Notes: generated from the letters alone by a model not told the origin. A DNA stretch of 64,000 bases from Uranotaenia lowii (GCF_029784155.1 NC_073693.1:358065825-358129824); one strand, 5' to 3'. Shown: positions 11,395 through 23,511, counted from the stretch's first letter. A program made the numbers and translations.

Positions 11395-12698
11395 ATGAAT
11401 TATCAAGAACAGAACAGTTCGAGCTTTCGTTTAGAGCAGACGTGTTTCGATGAGCTGTGCATATCGTTATTTTGAGGTGGACGACAAGCAGATTGCCAGT
11501 GTCATGGGTAGATATGGGAAAATACAACAATTGGTGAGGGAGAGGTACGCAGTGGAAACCGGGTTCCCCATATTAAATGGCATGTACATGTGGAGGAGCG
11601 GGAAGAAATTCCAGCACAACTCTATATTCATCATATAAAGGCTAGGGTGTACTATGAAGGACTACGCAATAAGTGTTTTACATGTGGTGCGATGGAACAC
11701 TTTAAGGTGGACTGTCCAAAAAATAAAAGTGTGAACGAGCGATTGGTGGCGGGTCGATCAAACAATGGAACCTTTGCGAATATTGTTTCGAATGGACTCA
11801 GCGTTTCTCCATCATACTCTCCAACAATGGTGGTACTCAATCCGAAGACAGCCGAAGAGTGCCGATCAACTGAGAGTGATAATCGGGATGTGTCGGTACC
11901 CGGTAAATTTGAATCGGCAGAGAGGTAACTCAAATCGCCAGAGGGATCGTAACGATCTCTCTGGCGATTTTGCATCATCACATCGTTAGAGAGGAACATA
12001 CCATACGCGTGCCTTGGGTGAGTGCCACGAATTAAGCTAAGACACGCCCTCCAGAGAAACACACGAACACAATCCGAATCGTGTTTGTATGTTTCCCTCC
12101 GAGACGCGTGTTCGCCTGCCTGAGAAGTCGACAGCTACGATTGAAAGCACACACGGGACACGGGGACAAAATGCGACCACACCGTGCGAGGGTACGATTC
12201 AAACTGATTTCGCATGTACGCATCCGTATTTGTTGCCTCTAGGTATCTCGGCAGGACAAACCGAATGAAAATATTTGCGTTCTTGGAGTGTCGCCGAAGT
12301 TAACCGTTTTATTCTAAGTTCGGTGACTCAACTCTCAATTTTTTGCATGCTCTGTCGATTTCTGAGAGGACGCGCTTACTGGGTATGTGCTCAGGTTCCA
12401 TCTACTGGGGACAAAATAGATCTCACGAGAGAGAGAGTAACAAAATCAAAAGTGTCGAAGTTTCATCAGGATCAGGGCGAGAGCAAACAAAAAAGGACAA
12501 GGGAAAAAACGCGAGAGGGAAATCATGGAGAATGAAACAGGTGATAGTTAGGAGAGTGATGTTGTAAGTAACAAGCAGCATATTGTTCCAGCCCCAGCTA
12601 TTGGTAAGGATTTACTCTCAGCCCAGGCGCAATCCGTTCGTTCTCGAAGGCGAGAACCTCGAAGCTCTTCGTGTACATCGGCTCAAAAACGGCAGTAA
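11395..12698 (+). pseudogene. LINE ORF1 (gag-like, CCHC zinc knuckle)
   Basis: Fragments in changing frames give a gag-like RNA-binding protein. One frame (about 11450-11600) reads FEVDDKQIASVMGRYGKIQQ, and the next (11590-11928) reads IKARVYYEGLRNKCFTCGAM, which leads into the knuckle C-x2-C-x4-H-x4-C. A final fragment (12526-12698) carries an in-frame TAG near 12550 and ends SAQKRQ-stop. Its TAA lies one base before the ORF2 ATG, giving the overlap-like arrangement TAAGATG. About 600 bp between these parts (11930-12520) does not resemble gag and may be an insertion. Confidence 0.75.
11932..11970. repeat. 39-bp near-perfect palindrome
   Basis: AAATCGCCAGAGGGATCGT is followed at once by AACGATCTCTCTGGCGATTT. 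The arms pair over 19 bases with one mismatch and essentially no loop. It lies in the non-gag-like part of the LINE ORF1 region. Confidence 0.9.
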
Positions 12699-12699
12699 G

Positions 12700-15330
12700 A
12701 TGAACAATACTAACTTTACTAATCATGTTTACACTGTTGCAACTGGTAATCTGAATAGTACTAACACAACTACTAACAAAAGTTTGTTAAGGGATTTTGT
12801 TTACTCAGAAGATATTGACATACTCTTTATGCAGGAAGTTAGCTATGAGGATTTTTCTTTCATAAGCTCTCACAATGCCATTGTCAACACTGGAAGCAGT
12901 AAAAGAGGAACTGCTATTTTGATCAGAAAAACCTTTAGTTTTTCAGAATTTATATTGAATCCATCTTCTAGAATTACGTCTGTTGTGATAGAAACCACAA
13001 ATTTTGTCAATTTATATGCGCATTCTGGAACAAATTTTAAAAAAGAACGGGATAAATTGTTTACGGAAAGCTTGACTGTACATCTGAATAAGTGTGTTGA
13101 GCTCAGTGATTGGTGGCGATTTTAATTGTATTGTGGAAGAAAATAATTCAAACAGCAATACCAAATATTGCAGTAATGGTCTGAACAATCTTATCCACCA
13201 ATTTGATTTACAAGATGTAGCAAGGAAAATGAGAAAAAATGAATTTACCTTTTTCAGAAATGCTTATTCTTCAAGATTTGACCGCTTTTATGTTCAAAAA
13301 GATTTCTTGCCAAATATTTCAAACTGCTCCACTATACCTGTGCCCTTCTGTGATCACCATGCAGTATGTTTTAAAATTAGATCCAATGATTCTCAATTTA
13401 TCACTAAAGGAAGAGGTTACTGGAAAATTAACCCATCTCTTCTGGCACAGGAAGATATTTCAAACCGTTTCAAATTAGTTTTTGAAAATTTAACTAGAAG
13501 ACACATTTATGCACAAGACCGAAGCTCTTGGTGGAATTTTCGCTTTAAATCTAAGGTTAAGAAATTCTATAAAACCGAAAGCTGGCAACTGAATCAAAGT
13601 AATCGAGCCGCCAAGGCTGTTTTAGAGAAAAAACTACTAGATCTATCAGAACGCCAGGCAAAGGGGGAAAATTTAAGTGACGATTTTGCAATTGTTAAAA
13701 CAAAACTTATGGAATTTGAAGAAAACCGTTTGAAAAATCTTTGGGGAAAAAATCTGTTTGTACGATATCAAAAAGTGAAAAAGTAACAATTTATCAATTG
13801 CCTAATAACACACATTCCTAAAAAAAGCAACAAATTTGACTTTAATAACTTAAGACCAATTTCATTACTAAATACAGACTATAAATTATTCACAAAAATA
13901 CTGGCAAATAGGATAGCAGTACTATTAGAAACCTTGATTGGTCCAGGACAAAGCGCATGTATTCCAGGGCGTTCATGTATAGGAAATCACAAAGATATTC
14001 GTCGTTTATTGACCAAATCAACAGAAAGTCTCAATTTTAAAGGGTTTTTGTTAAGTGTAGATTTGGCAAAAGCATTTGACACTGTCAGTCATGATTTTTT
14101 ATGGAAAGTTTTAGCTAAGTTCAGATTTCCAGATGCACTCATTCAATGCTTGAAAAGACTTTACGGACTAGCAGAATCAAAAATTTTGTACAACGGATTT
14201 CTTACTAAAGGAATCAAAATAAATTCGTCTGTAAGACAAGGGTGTCCTATGAGTATGATACTCTTTGCTCTTTACATTGAACCGATCATCAGGAAAATCG
14301 ACGAAAATATACTCGGGGTACTTGCTTATGGTAAGTTCTTTAGAGTCATAGCATTCGCAGATGATCTTAATATATTTATTCGGAACGCGGATGAATTTTA
14401 TCTTGTTTTAAAACTTATTGATTCGTTTTCCAAGGTCTCAAAAATTAGAATTAATGCAGAAAATCTTGTTTTATTCGGATAAATAACTGTGTAGGTGGCC
14501 CATTTATTATACCAGAAACAAATTGTCTAAGAATTCTTGGAGTTTCTTTTAGAAAAAATTGGAATGAAAGTGTAGAATTTAATCATAATAAAATAATATT
14601 GGATATAAATCGTTTAATGTTCCATAATAGTTTTCGCCATTTGTGTATTATAAGTAAAGTATGGTACGTTAACACATTTTTGCTATCACAACTTTGGTAC
14701 TAAGCTCAAATTTATCCGCCGAAAAACAAACATCTAGCTAAAATAAAGTCAGCAATCGGAAATTTCGTTTGGAAAAATAGCATATTTCGTGTAGATAGAA
14801 GACAACTTTACTTGGACATTGACAGAAGAGGTTTGGGCCTTATTGATCCGGAACAGAAATGCAAAGCATTGTTTATGAGAAACATAATTTTTGGAAATAA
14901 TGAAGAAAGTTATATTTTGAGTTTCAGAAACTTAGAGAGGTTGACTAGAAATGGCAAAGAATGGGTTATTGAAGCCAGGAAATTAAAAGACAGTCCGTTG
15001 ATGGAAACAACTATGCAACTTTATAGAGGTTTAATTTATGAGAACATTTTTAAGCCTAAAATCGAAGAAATACACCCACAAGTTCCATGGGACCTGTTTT
15101 GGAAAGTTATGAACTATCCTTTTTTGTCCGTTTTAGATAGATCCAAAATATATTTTCTATTAAATGATAAAATAACGAATAAAAAAAAATTACATGACTA
15201 CGGCATTGGTCATATTGATAATGAACCTTGTGATGTTTGCAATGAAGTAGACTCAAATAAACATCGACTTGAAACTTGTAGCTCTATTAAAGAAGTAAAA
15301 AAATGGGTTGACATGGTTCCAGAAAACTGA
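12700..15330 (+). pseudogene. LINE ORF2 (endonuclease / reverse transcriptase)
   Basis: This polyprotein would nick target DNA and copy the element's RNA in place. The endonuclease starts at ATG 12700 (VATGNLNST, then DILFMQEVSYEDF). After a frameshift near 13110 it continues as GGDFNCIVEEN, SRFDRFYVQ and CDHHAVCFK, the usual GDFN, DR and SDH-like signature positions. The frame stops at 13784-13786. The reverse transcriptase resumes near 13840 (NLRPISLLNTDYK) with SVDLAKAFDTV, VRQGCPMSMILFALYIEPI and FADDLNIF, where the FADD box is the catalytic centre. About 70 residues before RPISLL seem deleted. A TAA follows ENLVLFG at about 14480. The C-terminal part (14812-15330) ends with C-x2-C-x7-H-x4-C. 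Confidence 0.87.
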
Positions 15331-15528
15331 AATTTCCCGATATTAAGTTGTACATGTTCCAGAAAAGCGTTCGGGAATTTAGGTGGAATCACAGGCAATT
15401 AGTTGAAAAGTATTTTGATTGTAATTTGAATTTATGCTAGGACAAATGTTGTAAGAAAATCATGTGTTATCCAATGTAACCGAAATGTGTAATTAGTTTT
15501 TAAGATGTTTTAAATAAATAAAAAAAAA

Positions 15529-15777
<249 letters not shown>

Positions 15778-17510
15778 CAAAAAAGATCAAAATTTAACAT
15801 TTAAGCTAGAAAAACTACAGATTAGGGAGTAGGCGTTGACTTGATGGCAACGCACGAGTTTTTTTTCTCCGTCCGCAAAATTTTCAATTTTATGTTGATT
15901 CAAGTAGTGGAATTATTGAAAATTTTTAACTGTTATCGGATTATATTTACATTGGCGTGATTTGTTATAGTGTTTTGTGTAGCTACGTAAAAATTGGGTC
16001 TCCGGTGAGTGATTTTTTGCCCGGAAGCATTTGCTTAGATGGCTTAGAAGGGGCTTGTACTACGCCACCCAGATCGACCAAGGAGTGCTGGAATGGTAGA
16101 AGTGAGCCATAACGAAGGATCTGAACGGAGAGATGCGATCATGTTAAAGATTAGTCATCTATTTTAATTTATACATTTGATGAAATATCTATTTAATCAA
16201 TTTCGTTGCTAATCGTAAAAGTTGAATTTGAAAATTTGGCCAATTCAAATACATGGATTGAGGCGTGTAATTTTCCATTGTCCAGTTGCATTTAAACTTT
16301 TACACAAGTCAGGATACAAATCGAAAGCTACAACCTACAAGCTCAACAGAAAAAGCTTCAATTGTTTCCACGTGGCTATATTTGCAAGAAGGCTTTAGTG
16401 TCACTTTTCAGTTTAAAAACAATGAACATTGTTTGTTACAAATATCAAAGTTCAAATTTTCCAGATTACTCATAATTTTTTTTTAAATTTCAAAGGTTTT
16501 GCTACTAATTTTGTTTCTGTTTCTTTTGAGTTTCATTTCAAGAGCGAGTAAAGACGCTATATCCAAGGTCATCGACCAGAAATGGTGGTGCACAAAAATC
16601 CAAAACATGTAATTCCACTAAACGATTCATGCAGATTTATAGCAGAATTGAATAGTATTCGTTGACAACAAATATTCACTATTATTATATCCTGGTTTAG
16701 TTAATTGAACCGTTTTGTTTTGGTTTTCTGTGCAGAAAAACCTCATTTCCATCCATTGAAAGAAAAATCGCCAAGGCCATCAAGGAGCATAAAAATATCT
16801 TAGCGTCCATGCTCCCAACTATTATATGTACATCAAACTAACGCAGAAACGTATGGTACTGTTGTTCACGTTTTTTTCTCCCTGTGTTCCAGTTGTCTCT
16901 GCGTTCAATACTGCACAGTGGGCCCGGCCTTGTGAAGATGGGTAGTAAATGCACTTTTACTACTCACTGGAATGCTGACAAGTTCTGGCTGTGTATGGAA
17001 TCAATTTGAAGAAACCTGTCACTGACAGGCTGTAAGATTTTTAACAGATTTAAAGCTTAAGAAAAAAGTTTTATATCATCCACAAACATTCCTTCCTTTG
17101 AATAAACAATGTTTAGAAGAAATATACAGCATTAAAAAATCATAATATTCATAAAACTGAAATATTGTCTTCAAACCAGTTTTATTGTGTTGTCTTAATT
17201 TAAAAAAAAATACCAAAGAAAAATAAACAATGCATCGAAGTACAATTTAGTTTTTTGTAAAATAAAGAAAGACATACATTAAACAATTAATCTAGATGGA
17301 TGTGAATAGTCTATCAAGCTAAGCTTTAAAAAAGGAAGGCACACATAAAAATACTCACCGTGACTGCGGGGTATTCTAAAAAACCGTTTTTTTTCAACTA
17401 TACTTTGAGATTTATTATATAGTGTTTAAAGTTTTAAATGATTTTTATAAAATTATTTTGCTTTTTTCGATTGTGTTTGATTTTTTTTTTAAGCCATATT
17501 AGTTTTTATT
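15778..17510. other. Non-coding DNA downstream of the DIP-like gene
   Basis: No gene or complete element is recognised. The block at about 15838-16160 is less AT-rich and follows the LINE tail directly; it could be the 5' end of another retroelement, but no domain is readable. Confidence 0.5.
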
Positions 17511-17513
17511 TTA

Positions 17514-17766
17514 GGAAGAGAAATCACCGTGAACTTGTTTTTGAAATTATTTTGCGGCTTTATCGGCGAGAATTAAAGAGTTGAAATGAAAGACGGATAG
17601 AAGATCAGAAAAATATTCCAAGCTTGTATTTCGAACGCTTTTCATTCTTTTCATTATCTTAGAATTTTCTCCTAATCTTTTATCCGTTTTTCATTTCAAC
17701 TCTTTAATTCTCGCCGATAAAGCCGCAAAATAATTTCAAAAACAAATTCACGGTGATTTCTCTTCC
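17514..17766. mobile_element. Fold-back MITE, PIF/Harbinger-type candidate
   Basis: Two arms of about 105 bp (17514-17618 and 17662-17766) are inverted copies around a 43-bp loop. They begin GGAAGAGAAATCACCGTGAA and are about 90% identical by eye. TTA on both sides (17511-17513 and 17767-17769) fits the TWA target duplication of PIF/Harbinger. There is no coding sequence. It lies just beyond the DIP-like gene's predicted polyadenylation site. Confidence 0.8.
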
Positions 17767-17829
17767 TTAAATTATTTTCAAACTGTCTGAAATCAAAGAA
17801 ATTTCGAAGTCAACATCTAGTAAGAACAA

Positions 17830-18436
17830 CTCATTCATAATATACATCCTTTATTAAACTTGTTTTTGTTTGTTTGTTGTTGTGTTTAATGTGTGTGTTT
17901 GTTTGTAATTACGTTTAAATGATTTCCACTTTTTGCTTTTTTGTTGTTGATGTTTTTTTTTCTTAGTAACATCCATCCCACATTTTGTTATTTGATGTTT
18001 TCGTTTGTTTTTTGAAAGTTTTTTTTTCTTGGTTTGTTTGTTTTGTATGTTTTGCATTAATAACTTTGATTTGTTTTACACTGGGGCGTTTTCCCCCCGG
18101 TGAATTGTCCTACGATGAGATAAACTTCTCGTATGTGTGTTTGACTTTCTTCAGTGGTTGGTTTTACGATCTCACTTGACATCGTAAAAATATTTGCTAT
18201 GTACAATTTTGCTAACACTGCTACATTTTTGTTTGTTCTCCTTCTTTCTTCTTCTGTCCCCCCCGTCCATTCTTCGTCTCATTCTGTAAACGAAGATAAT
18301 ATCTAAGATGAGCTACAATATCGTCATCGTTTGCTGTTTGCCTTCTCTAGCCTCATTGATATAATAATCCTACAAACTTACACTATGTAGAAACGTAATA
18401 GAGATAGAAAACAAACTCAACATTCGCCCCTCAGGA
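17830..18436 (-). other. Predicted 3' UTR of the DIP-like gene
   Basis: The stretch runs from the stop codon (18437-18439) to a canonical AATAAA on the minus strand. It is AC/CA-rich on the transcript strand (plus strand GTTTGTTTG and TGTGTGTT runs at about 17865-17910). The end is predicted from the signal only. Confidence 0.55.
17850..17855 (-). terminator. Polyadenylation signal AATAAA
   Basis: Plus-strand TTTATT gives minus-strand AATAAA about 580 bp beyond the stop codon. It is the most plausible canonical signal before the fold-back MITE at 17.5-17.8 kb. Confidence 0.5.
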
Positions 18437-18900
18437 CTACACTCGCATGGTCCACCGGTGGGGCACCGGATCTGGCCCTAGTAGGTCCAGCGTGGTCTTT
18501 TCCTTTGGCTTCCGGCCGATCAGCAGGAGCAGCAGAAAAACCGTCAACCATGGCAGATAGTAGATCTGGAAGAGGCGAAAAAACGAAACCGCCGACAGGG
18601 CCGTCATGACCAGGATCGTCATCAGCCGGTCCTCGCGGGAAGAGCCAAGCAGCCACGAGTGGCACCCGGAGGCCCCATCTGCTGCCCCGTCCGGATGATG
18701 GTGATGATGATGGCCACCATTGCCCCCATGCCCCGAACCTTGCTGGTGATTCGAGGGGGACGATTTGCTGAAGGCCGTCAGCTGGGGATAGTTGTAGTAC
18801 GCCTCCCCATTTGCCCCATACTCGACGTAGCTCGGCGGATTGGTGATGTACTCGAAGATAAAGTCCGTCGGCGGATGAGCCGGTGTTGCCTCCAGGAATC
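18437..18900 (-). CDS. DIP-like gene, terminal coding exon (His-rich, membrane segment)
   Basis: The acceptor CAG (18901-18903) is followed by GA, which completes an Arg codon with the C left by the threonine exon; the exon then reads FLEATPAHPPTDFIFEYITN. It has a tyrosine-rich stretch (YVEYGANGEAYYNYPQL), a glycine-flanked run of six histidines, then a hydrophobic region (about LMTILVMTALSAVSFF and LPWLTVFLLLLLIG) and a basic tail RKPKEKT ending in TAG at 18437-18439. The hydrophobic block followed by 25 polar residues suggests a transmembrane anchor rather than a GPI signal, though DIPs use both. A longer open frame in another phase over this exon is a shadow, because only this phase agrees with the splice junctions. 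Confidence 0.85.
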
Positions 18901-19142
18901 CTGCACCACCAGGAAATGGAAGTAAAACGAGAAAAAAAAAGAATGTTGAGGGGAAAAGTCAACTTTGAGGTTAGGGTCCAGCACAAGCAGCAGCAGCAGG
19001 GACGGAACAACTGTGTGACAAATTGCTCGAACAAGGTCATCGAGATATTTCCGGGTCCGTCCTTGGACAGCCGGTGGTGGTTTACTTGTAGGTAGATAGA
19101 AATCGCTATATACAGTATATTCAGTAAAAGTGTGCAACTTAC

Positions 19143-19274
19143 GATGCAACATGGACGTTGTCCGCCGTTCCGGGATCGTTGTTGGCGGTTCCGGTGTCGT
19201 TGTGGTCGTTGTTGTTGTTGTCGTCGTGGTTGTCGTCGTTGTCGTGGTCGTGGTCGTAGTTGGCCTTTTGATTT
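19143..19274 (-). CDS. DIP-like gene, threonine-stalk exon
   Basis: A 132-bp exon between acceptor CAG (19275-19277) and donor GTAAGT (19137-19142). Its first two bases complete Glu, restoring YEIKRP, the usual exit from the last Ig domain of DIPs. Then come 22 consecutive threonines encoded by mixed ACA, ACC, ACG and ACT codons, and PEPPTTIPERRTTSMLH. The segment is a likely O-glycosylated extracellular stalk between Ig3 and the membrane. Mixed codons argue for selection on the residue rather than recent trinucleotide slippage. Confidence 0.85.
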
Positions 19275-20245
19275 CTGAAAAACATACAGAGAGAGGTAGG
19301 CGTTAACTTTTTCTCTTGTTGATTGAAAAAGGATTTTAAATTTTCATCATGTTAAACTACCAAAATCAAACTTTGTCGCAAAGTTTTGAACTTCAGTTTT
19401 TTTTTTAAATTCAAATGATAATACGGGAACAAGTATTCGATCGATTTGACGAAGATGATGCTGTTTTGTTTTGTCTTGATCTAGTCTTGATGACACGTGT
19501 TATCGTCTAAAGCAGTGATTTTATAAGTTATTTATATGTTTTTTTTTGTAAAACCTATTTTTGATAAAAATATTTACTTGTTGTATTTTTCAAATGCTTT
19601 CGTTTCCTTTCGCCATTTTGTCTTTACAGAATTACTTTCGATTATTTTTTTCATCTGCTTTATTTGTTCATTTTTTTTTTTAATTATGTTATTTCATACA
19701 GTTCCGTCAACTCAATTATGTTCGTTTTCAAAATATTCTTGATAAACTCTCGTCATTATTAAATACAACTGCAATAACAATCGTGGTCGAGTTTCTTTAA
19801 AACATTAATTGAATTAAGCTGTACTTAAGCCCTGAAAGTGAGTCAAACTAAGCCATCAATAACCATAGCAATTATTCTTCTCAGTCCTATCGTCCTATCT
19901 TTTTTTCTCTAAAACTTTGCAATACCCAAATTTCGATTTCCTACCTTTTCAAAGAACGATTTATTATTAAACCTTTTATTTGTAAACTTATCTGGTAGCC
20001 AAATTATACCCTCTTTTTTTATAGCCGCAAAATGTTCGTTTTCTTTTCCGCTTACATCTAGCTTCATTCCATTTTTGCTTGAAGTATTTTTCTCATTGCT
20101 CTCTTCCGTACAAGAGCAATTATGCAGAAGTTTTTTTCTTTTAGCATTTGGTTTGCATGAACATTTATACACAACAACAAAAATGTAAGGACGACCGATG
20201 GAATATCTGAATTCCATCCATATTACGTCGATGAATATGTACTTA
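19275..20245 (-). other. Intronic DNA of the DIP-like gene
   Basis: The 10.2-kb intron between 19274 and 29438 begins here. T-rich sequence around 19380-19700 shows no exon or element. Confidence 0.6.
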
Positions 20246-20557
20246 AAGCAAGCTCACTGGTGTTGGGAGAAAGTGGTAGAAATTTTGACACTTTAAGCAC
20301 ATTTTGGAAACATTACCATGCGAAAAAAATTCAAGATCTGTGGCCTTCAAGAGTTTTTACCACACGTGTTGCATTCTCGCATGCTGTGATGCAAAAATAG
20401 CAATATTTCTATCACATACGGCAGGAATAGAAACAGTGCTGTAAAAAAATACAACGCACAAAGATCTAGAAAACATTTTTGCATGGTAAAATTTTCAAAA
20501 TGTGCTACAAGTGTTCAAATTTCAACCACTTTCCCCCAACACCAGCAAGCTTGCTCT
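20246..20557. mobile_element. Fold-back MITE, about 312 bp
   Basis: The left end, AAGCAAGCTCACTGGTGTTG (20246 on), is matched by the complement of the right end, AGAGCAAGCTTGCTGGTGTT (ending 20557). Homology continues inward about 90-100 bp through AAGTGGTAGAAATT, AGCACATTTTGG and TTACCATGC. TA on both sides (20244-20245, 20558-20559) is the candidate target duplication. Confidence 0.78.
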
Positions 20558-21284
20558 TACAATGCGAATGGGTCATGTAGTGTAATATCACAACCTTCTA
20601 TGTAGTATTACATAAACTAGTCAATGTTTTTCTCTACTGACGTTTGAAAATTCTTAAGTAGGTATCAAATTTAGAGAAACATATTATGGGGCCCAGAAAA
20701 GTTCGTTGGTGTGGTAAGTTCAACTAAAATTTATAACATATCTGATTAAAAAAAGTCTCCAAATGAATTCGCACTATTTTTGGCTTTTAAGAAAATTGCT
20801 CAAATGCTATCTCAAACAAATAAGTAAAATTTAATACTAGAAAAACCGCACCAGTCAAAATGACAGGTTTGACACTTTGTTTGTTGACTATCTTTTAAAT
20901 ACTTCGTACTAAAAATTCGCAAAAAAATACAACTTTTCATTAATTTTGAATCTCTACAAATCTGTTTACTTTTTTTATTTCTCTAGCTCTTTTGACAAGT
21001 CAAAACGACGTTATAAAATTTTTGATTTTCGAAGCGTAACTTAAATTTGCGTTAACAATTTGATAGAAAAAAATGTTCTAGTTTGTTAGGGTTTGATGCT
21101 AACAAGAAGTAAGCACCATCAACTTACTGCTTACAAGAAGTAAAATGTTTAACTTCATATATAATTCTTTTTATTTCACATTTCTCTATCTATTTTCTCA
21201 TTTTTTCCTTTCTTTTTTAAAAGAAATACAGAAACAAATTTCATCTATTTTCACTACAGAAGTAAAGTTTTTTTTACGTAAACA
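20558..21284 (-). other. Intronic DNA, nothing recognised
   Basis: AT-rich sequence within the large intron. No exon, element end or RNA gene is visible. Confidence 0.55.
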
Positions 21285-22130
21285 TACAGTACCGTTCATA
21301 ATTGTATAGAAATTGAAAGTACGCGCACTATCACTTCGACTTTGAACTTCAATAACTTTTTACTCTGATGATATTTATTGATCAAATTTTTTGCGTTATA
21401 TAGATTATATCACAAAATTTTAGCTTTCTGGAGTTTGTGTGGCCTGAGATATAGCAACTCTACGAGCTTTTTGGAGTTTTCTTATTCGAACTGCAATATC
21501 TCCGAAACTGAGCTACATTTTTTATTGAAATTTCGCAGAGTGATTGTTGAAATATAAAGCTAGCATGCCTGAAGTTTTTGGAAAGTTCTATCGATGAGAT
21601 CAAAAGTTACGCGAGGTGCAATATTTCAGGTATGAACCTAGAAATGCGATTTCTATAGAACTTTGGGCGAATGTTTCCAAAGGAAAATCCTATTTTCTGT
21701 ATAACAACCAGTAAATCGATTTCAAGCAAAAAAATCAAAACAATATTGCGAGATTCTGATTTCAAAACACAAATTTTTTTTTTCTTTATTGCTTTTGTCA
21801 GACATTTTTTGTCTTTTTGTTTGGAAACGATATTATTCTTATGAATCGTCCAAAATTCTAAAGCAATCGCATTTTAGGTTCATGCCTGAAATATTGTACC
21901 TTGTGTAGCTTTTGATCTCATATACAACTTTTCGAAAACTTCAGACATGTTGGCTTTATATTTCAACAATCACTCTGCGAAATTTCAATAAAAAATGTAG
22001 CGTAGTTTCTGAGATATTGCAGTTTGAATGAGAAAAGTCCAAAAAGTTCGATTTTCGTAGAATGACTGTATCTCAGGTCACACAAACTCCAGAAAACTCA
22101 AATTTTGTGATATAATAGTGTGACAGCTGA
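21285..22130. mobile_element. Large fold-back element with Tc1-like left terminus
   Basis: Arms of about 260 bp (21404-21665 and 21858-22117) are imperfect inverted copies, for example ATTATATCACAAAATTTTAG against its complement, and TTTCGCAGAGTGATTGTTGA against TTCAACAATCACTCTGCGAA. The outer left end, CAGTACCGTTCATAATTGTA (from about 21288), has the style of a Tc1-family terminus, but no right partner was found before the next element at 22133. A decayed relative is at 35275-35730. Confidence 0.75.
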
Positions 22131-22132
22131 TC

Positions 22133-22915
22133 ACATTAGAGTGCCCCAAATGACCCGATATTTGAAAAAGTTATGCGCTGCAGGCTTAAATTTATACTAG
22201 GCCTAGTACAAGGTCTCATGCCAAATTTGGGCCAGATCGGATCACGCGAAGGGGTCGCTCAATGAGCCTAAAGTGTGTACGGGATTTTGAGACATTTTGT
22301 TCAGGAGAAACACGACAATCCAGTTTTTCATGAATAGCTTTGGTCCCCTTCGGCCGATTTCTTTTGAAAACGGTTTTTCTGAAAGCTCAAACTATAACAA
22401 ATATTTCATCCGAAGACTGCATTTCGATTCAAGTTAAAACACCAAAATTATTAAGCCTAAAAAAATAGTTACCTTGATTAAGCGTGATAAGTGATGCAAA
22501 TTAATGAGAGACACTGCTTCGAACATTTTGACGCAGCACAAAGAGTGATGAATATCACCCTGAAAAAAGTTTCATTTTTGAAGTTTTATAACTTTTTAAT
22601 CATAAGTCGAATTGAAACGCAGTCTTCGGATGAAATATTGGTCATAGTTTAGGCTTCAAGAAAAACCATTTTCAAAAGAAATCGGCTCAAGGAGACCAAA
22701 ATTATTTATGAAAGCACTGGATTTTGTTCCTCCCGAACAAAATGTCTCAAAATCCCATACAAACTTTAGGCTTGTTGAGCGACCCCTTCGCGTGATCCGA
22801 TCTGGCCCAAATTTGGCATGGGACCTTGCACTAGGCCTAGGATCAATTTGAGCCAACAGCGCATAACATTTCACAAGCTTGAAATTTCTCATACCAATTT
22901 GGGGCAGTCTAATGT
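22133..22915. mobile_element. Large fold-back element, arms about 320 bp
   Basis: The left arm (22133 to about 22445) and right arm (about 22570-22915) are inverted copies, roughly 80-85% alike by eye. Matched landmarks are ACATTAGAGTGCCCCAAA, ACTAGGCCTAGTACAAGGTC, GATCGGATCACGCGAAGGGG, TTTTGAGACATTTTGTTC and TTCATCCGAAGACTGC. No coding sequence is present. It starts two bases after the neighbouring fold-back element, so one may have inserted beside or into the other. Confidence 0.82.
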
Positions 22916-22969
22916 ACATTGAATTTGATTAAAAATGTTTTTTCGTTTGAAAATTTAGTGTAATAGTGA

Positions 22970-23304
22970 AAAACTTATTAATGTACATTGTACACCTTAC
23001 TTTATCCCGCAACATTTCATTATTTAGGAGAAGTAGTACCGAGCTAGAGGTAGCACTACCTTAACCTATACAATGAAATCTGGTTGGTCCGAAATCTACA
23101 TGTGGTGAACACCTATACTCCGGACGGGCTATACTACGGGCTAACACGTATACTCCGTCCGGAGTATACGTGTTCACCACATGTAGACTTTGGACCAACC
23201 AGATTTCATTGTATAGGTTAAGGTAGTGCCACCTCTATCCCGGTACTACTTCTCCTAAATAATGAAATATTGCGGGGTAAAATATGGGGTACGTTAATAA
23301 GTTT
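22970..23304. mobile_element. Highly conserved fold-back MITE (158- and 150-bp arms)
   Basis: The left arm (22970-23127) and right arm (23155-23304) are inverted copies with few differences around a 27-bp loop. Matched landmarks are ATTTAGGAGAAGTAGTACCG, CTATACAATGAAATCTGGTT and CTACATGTGGTGAACAC. TTAA occurs symmetrically at 22978-22981 and 23294-23297, but pairing continues outside it, so the boundary is uncertain. High arm identity suggests recent insertion or arm conversion. Confidence 0.85.
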
Positions 23305-23511
23305 TCCTCGCAAAAATGCTCTTTCGCTCTTTTCAACATCTGAAAATTTTCTTCTCACTTTTCTATCCATCTTCATCAATTTCATTTCTGATATTCTTTC
23401 TCCAAGAATATACATTTCACCGATATGCCAAAAAATAATTTACAAAACTTAATTAACGGTGATTAACTTATCTTAAAGAACCATATTCTCAAAATTAACC
23501 ACATACACTGC

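Noticed and set aside
11652..12062. 136-codon minus-strand frame in the LINE
   Set aside because: It is antisense to the zinc-knuckle ORF1 and has no domain.
18659..18925. Plus-strand 88-codon frame
   Set aside because: It is the antisense shadow of the GC-rich terminal exon.
18417..19040. 207-codon minus-strand frame as the true C-terminal reading
   Set aside because: It crosses the intron and is in the wrong phase for the upstream split codon. The accepted phase gives a hydrophobic tail and a stop at 18437.
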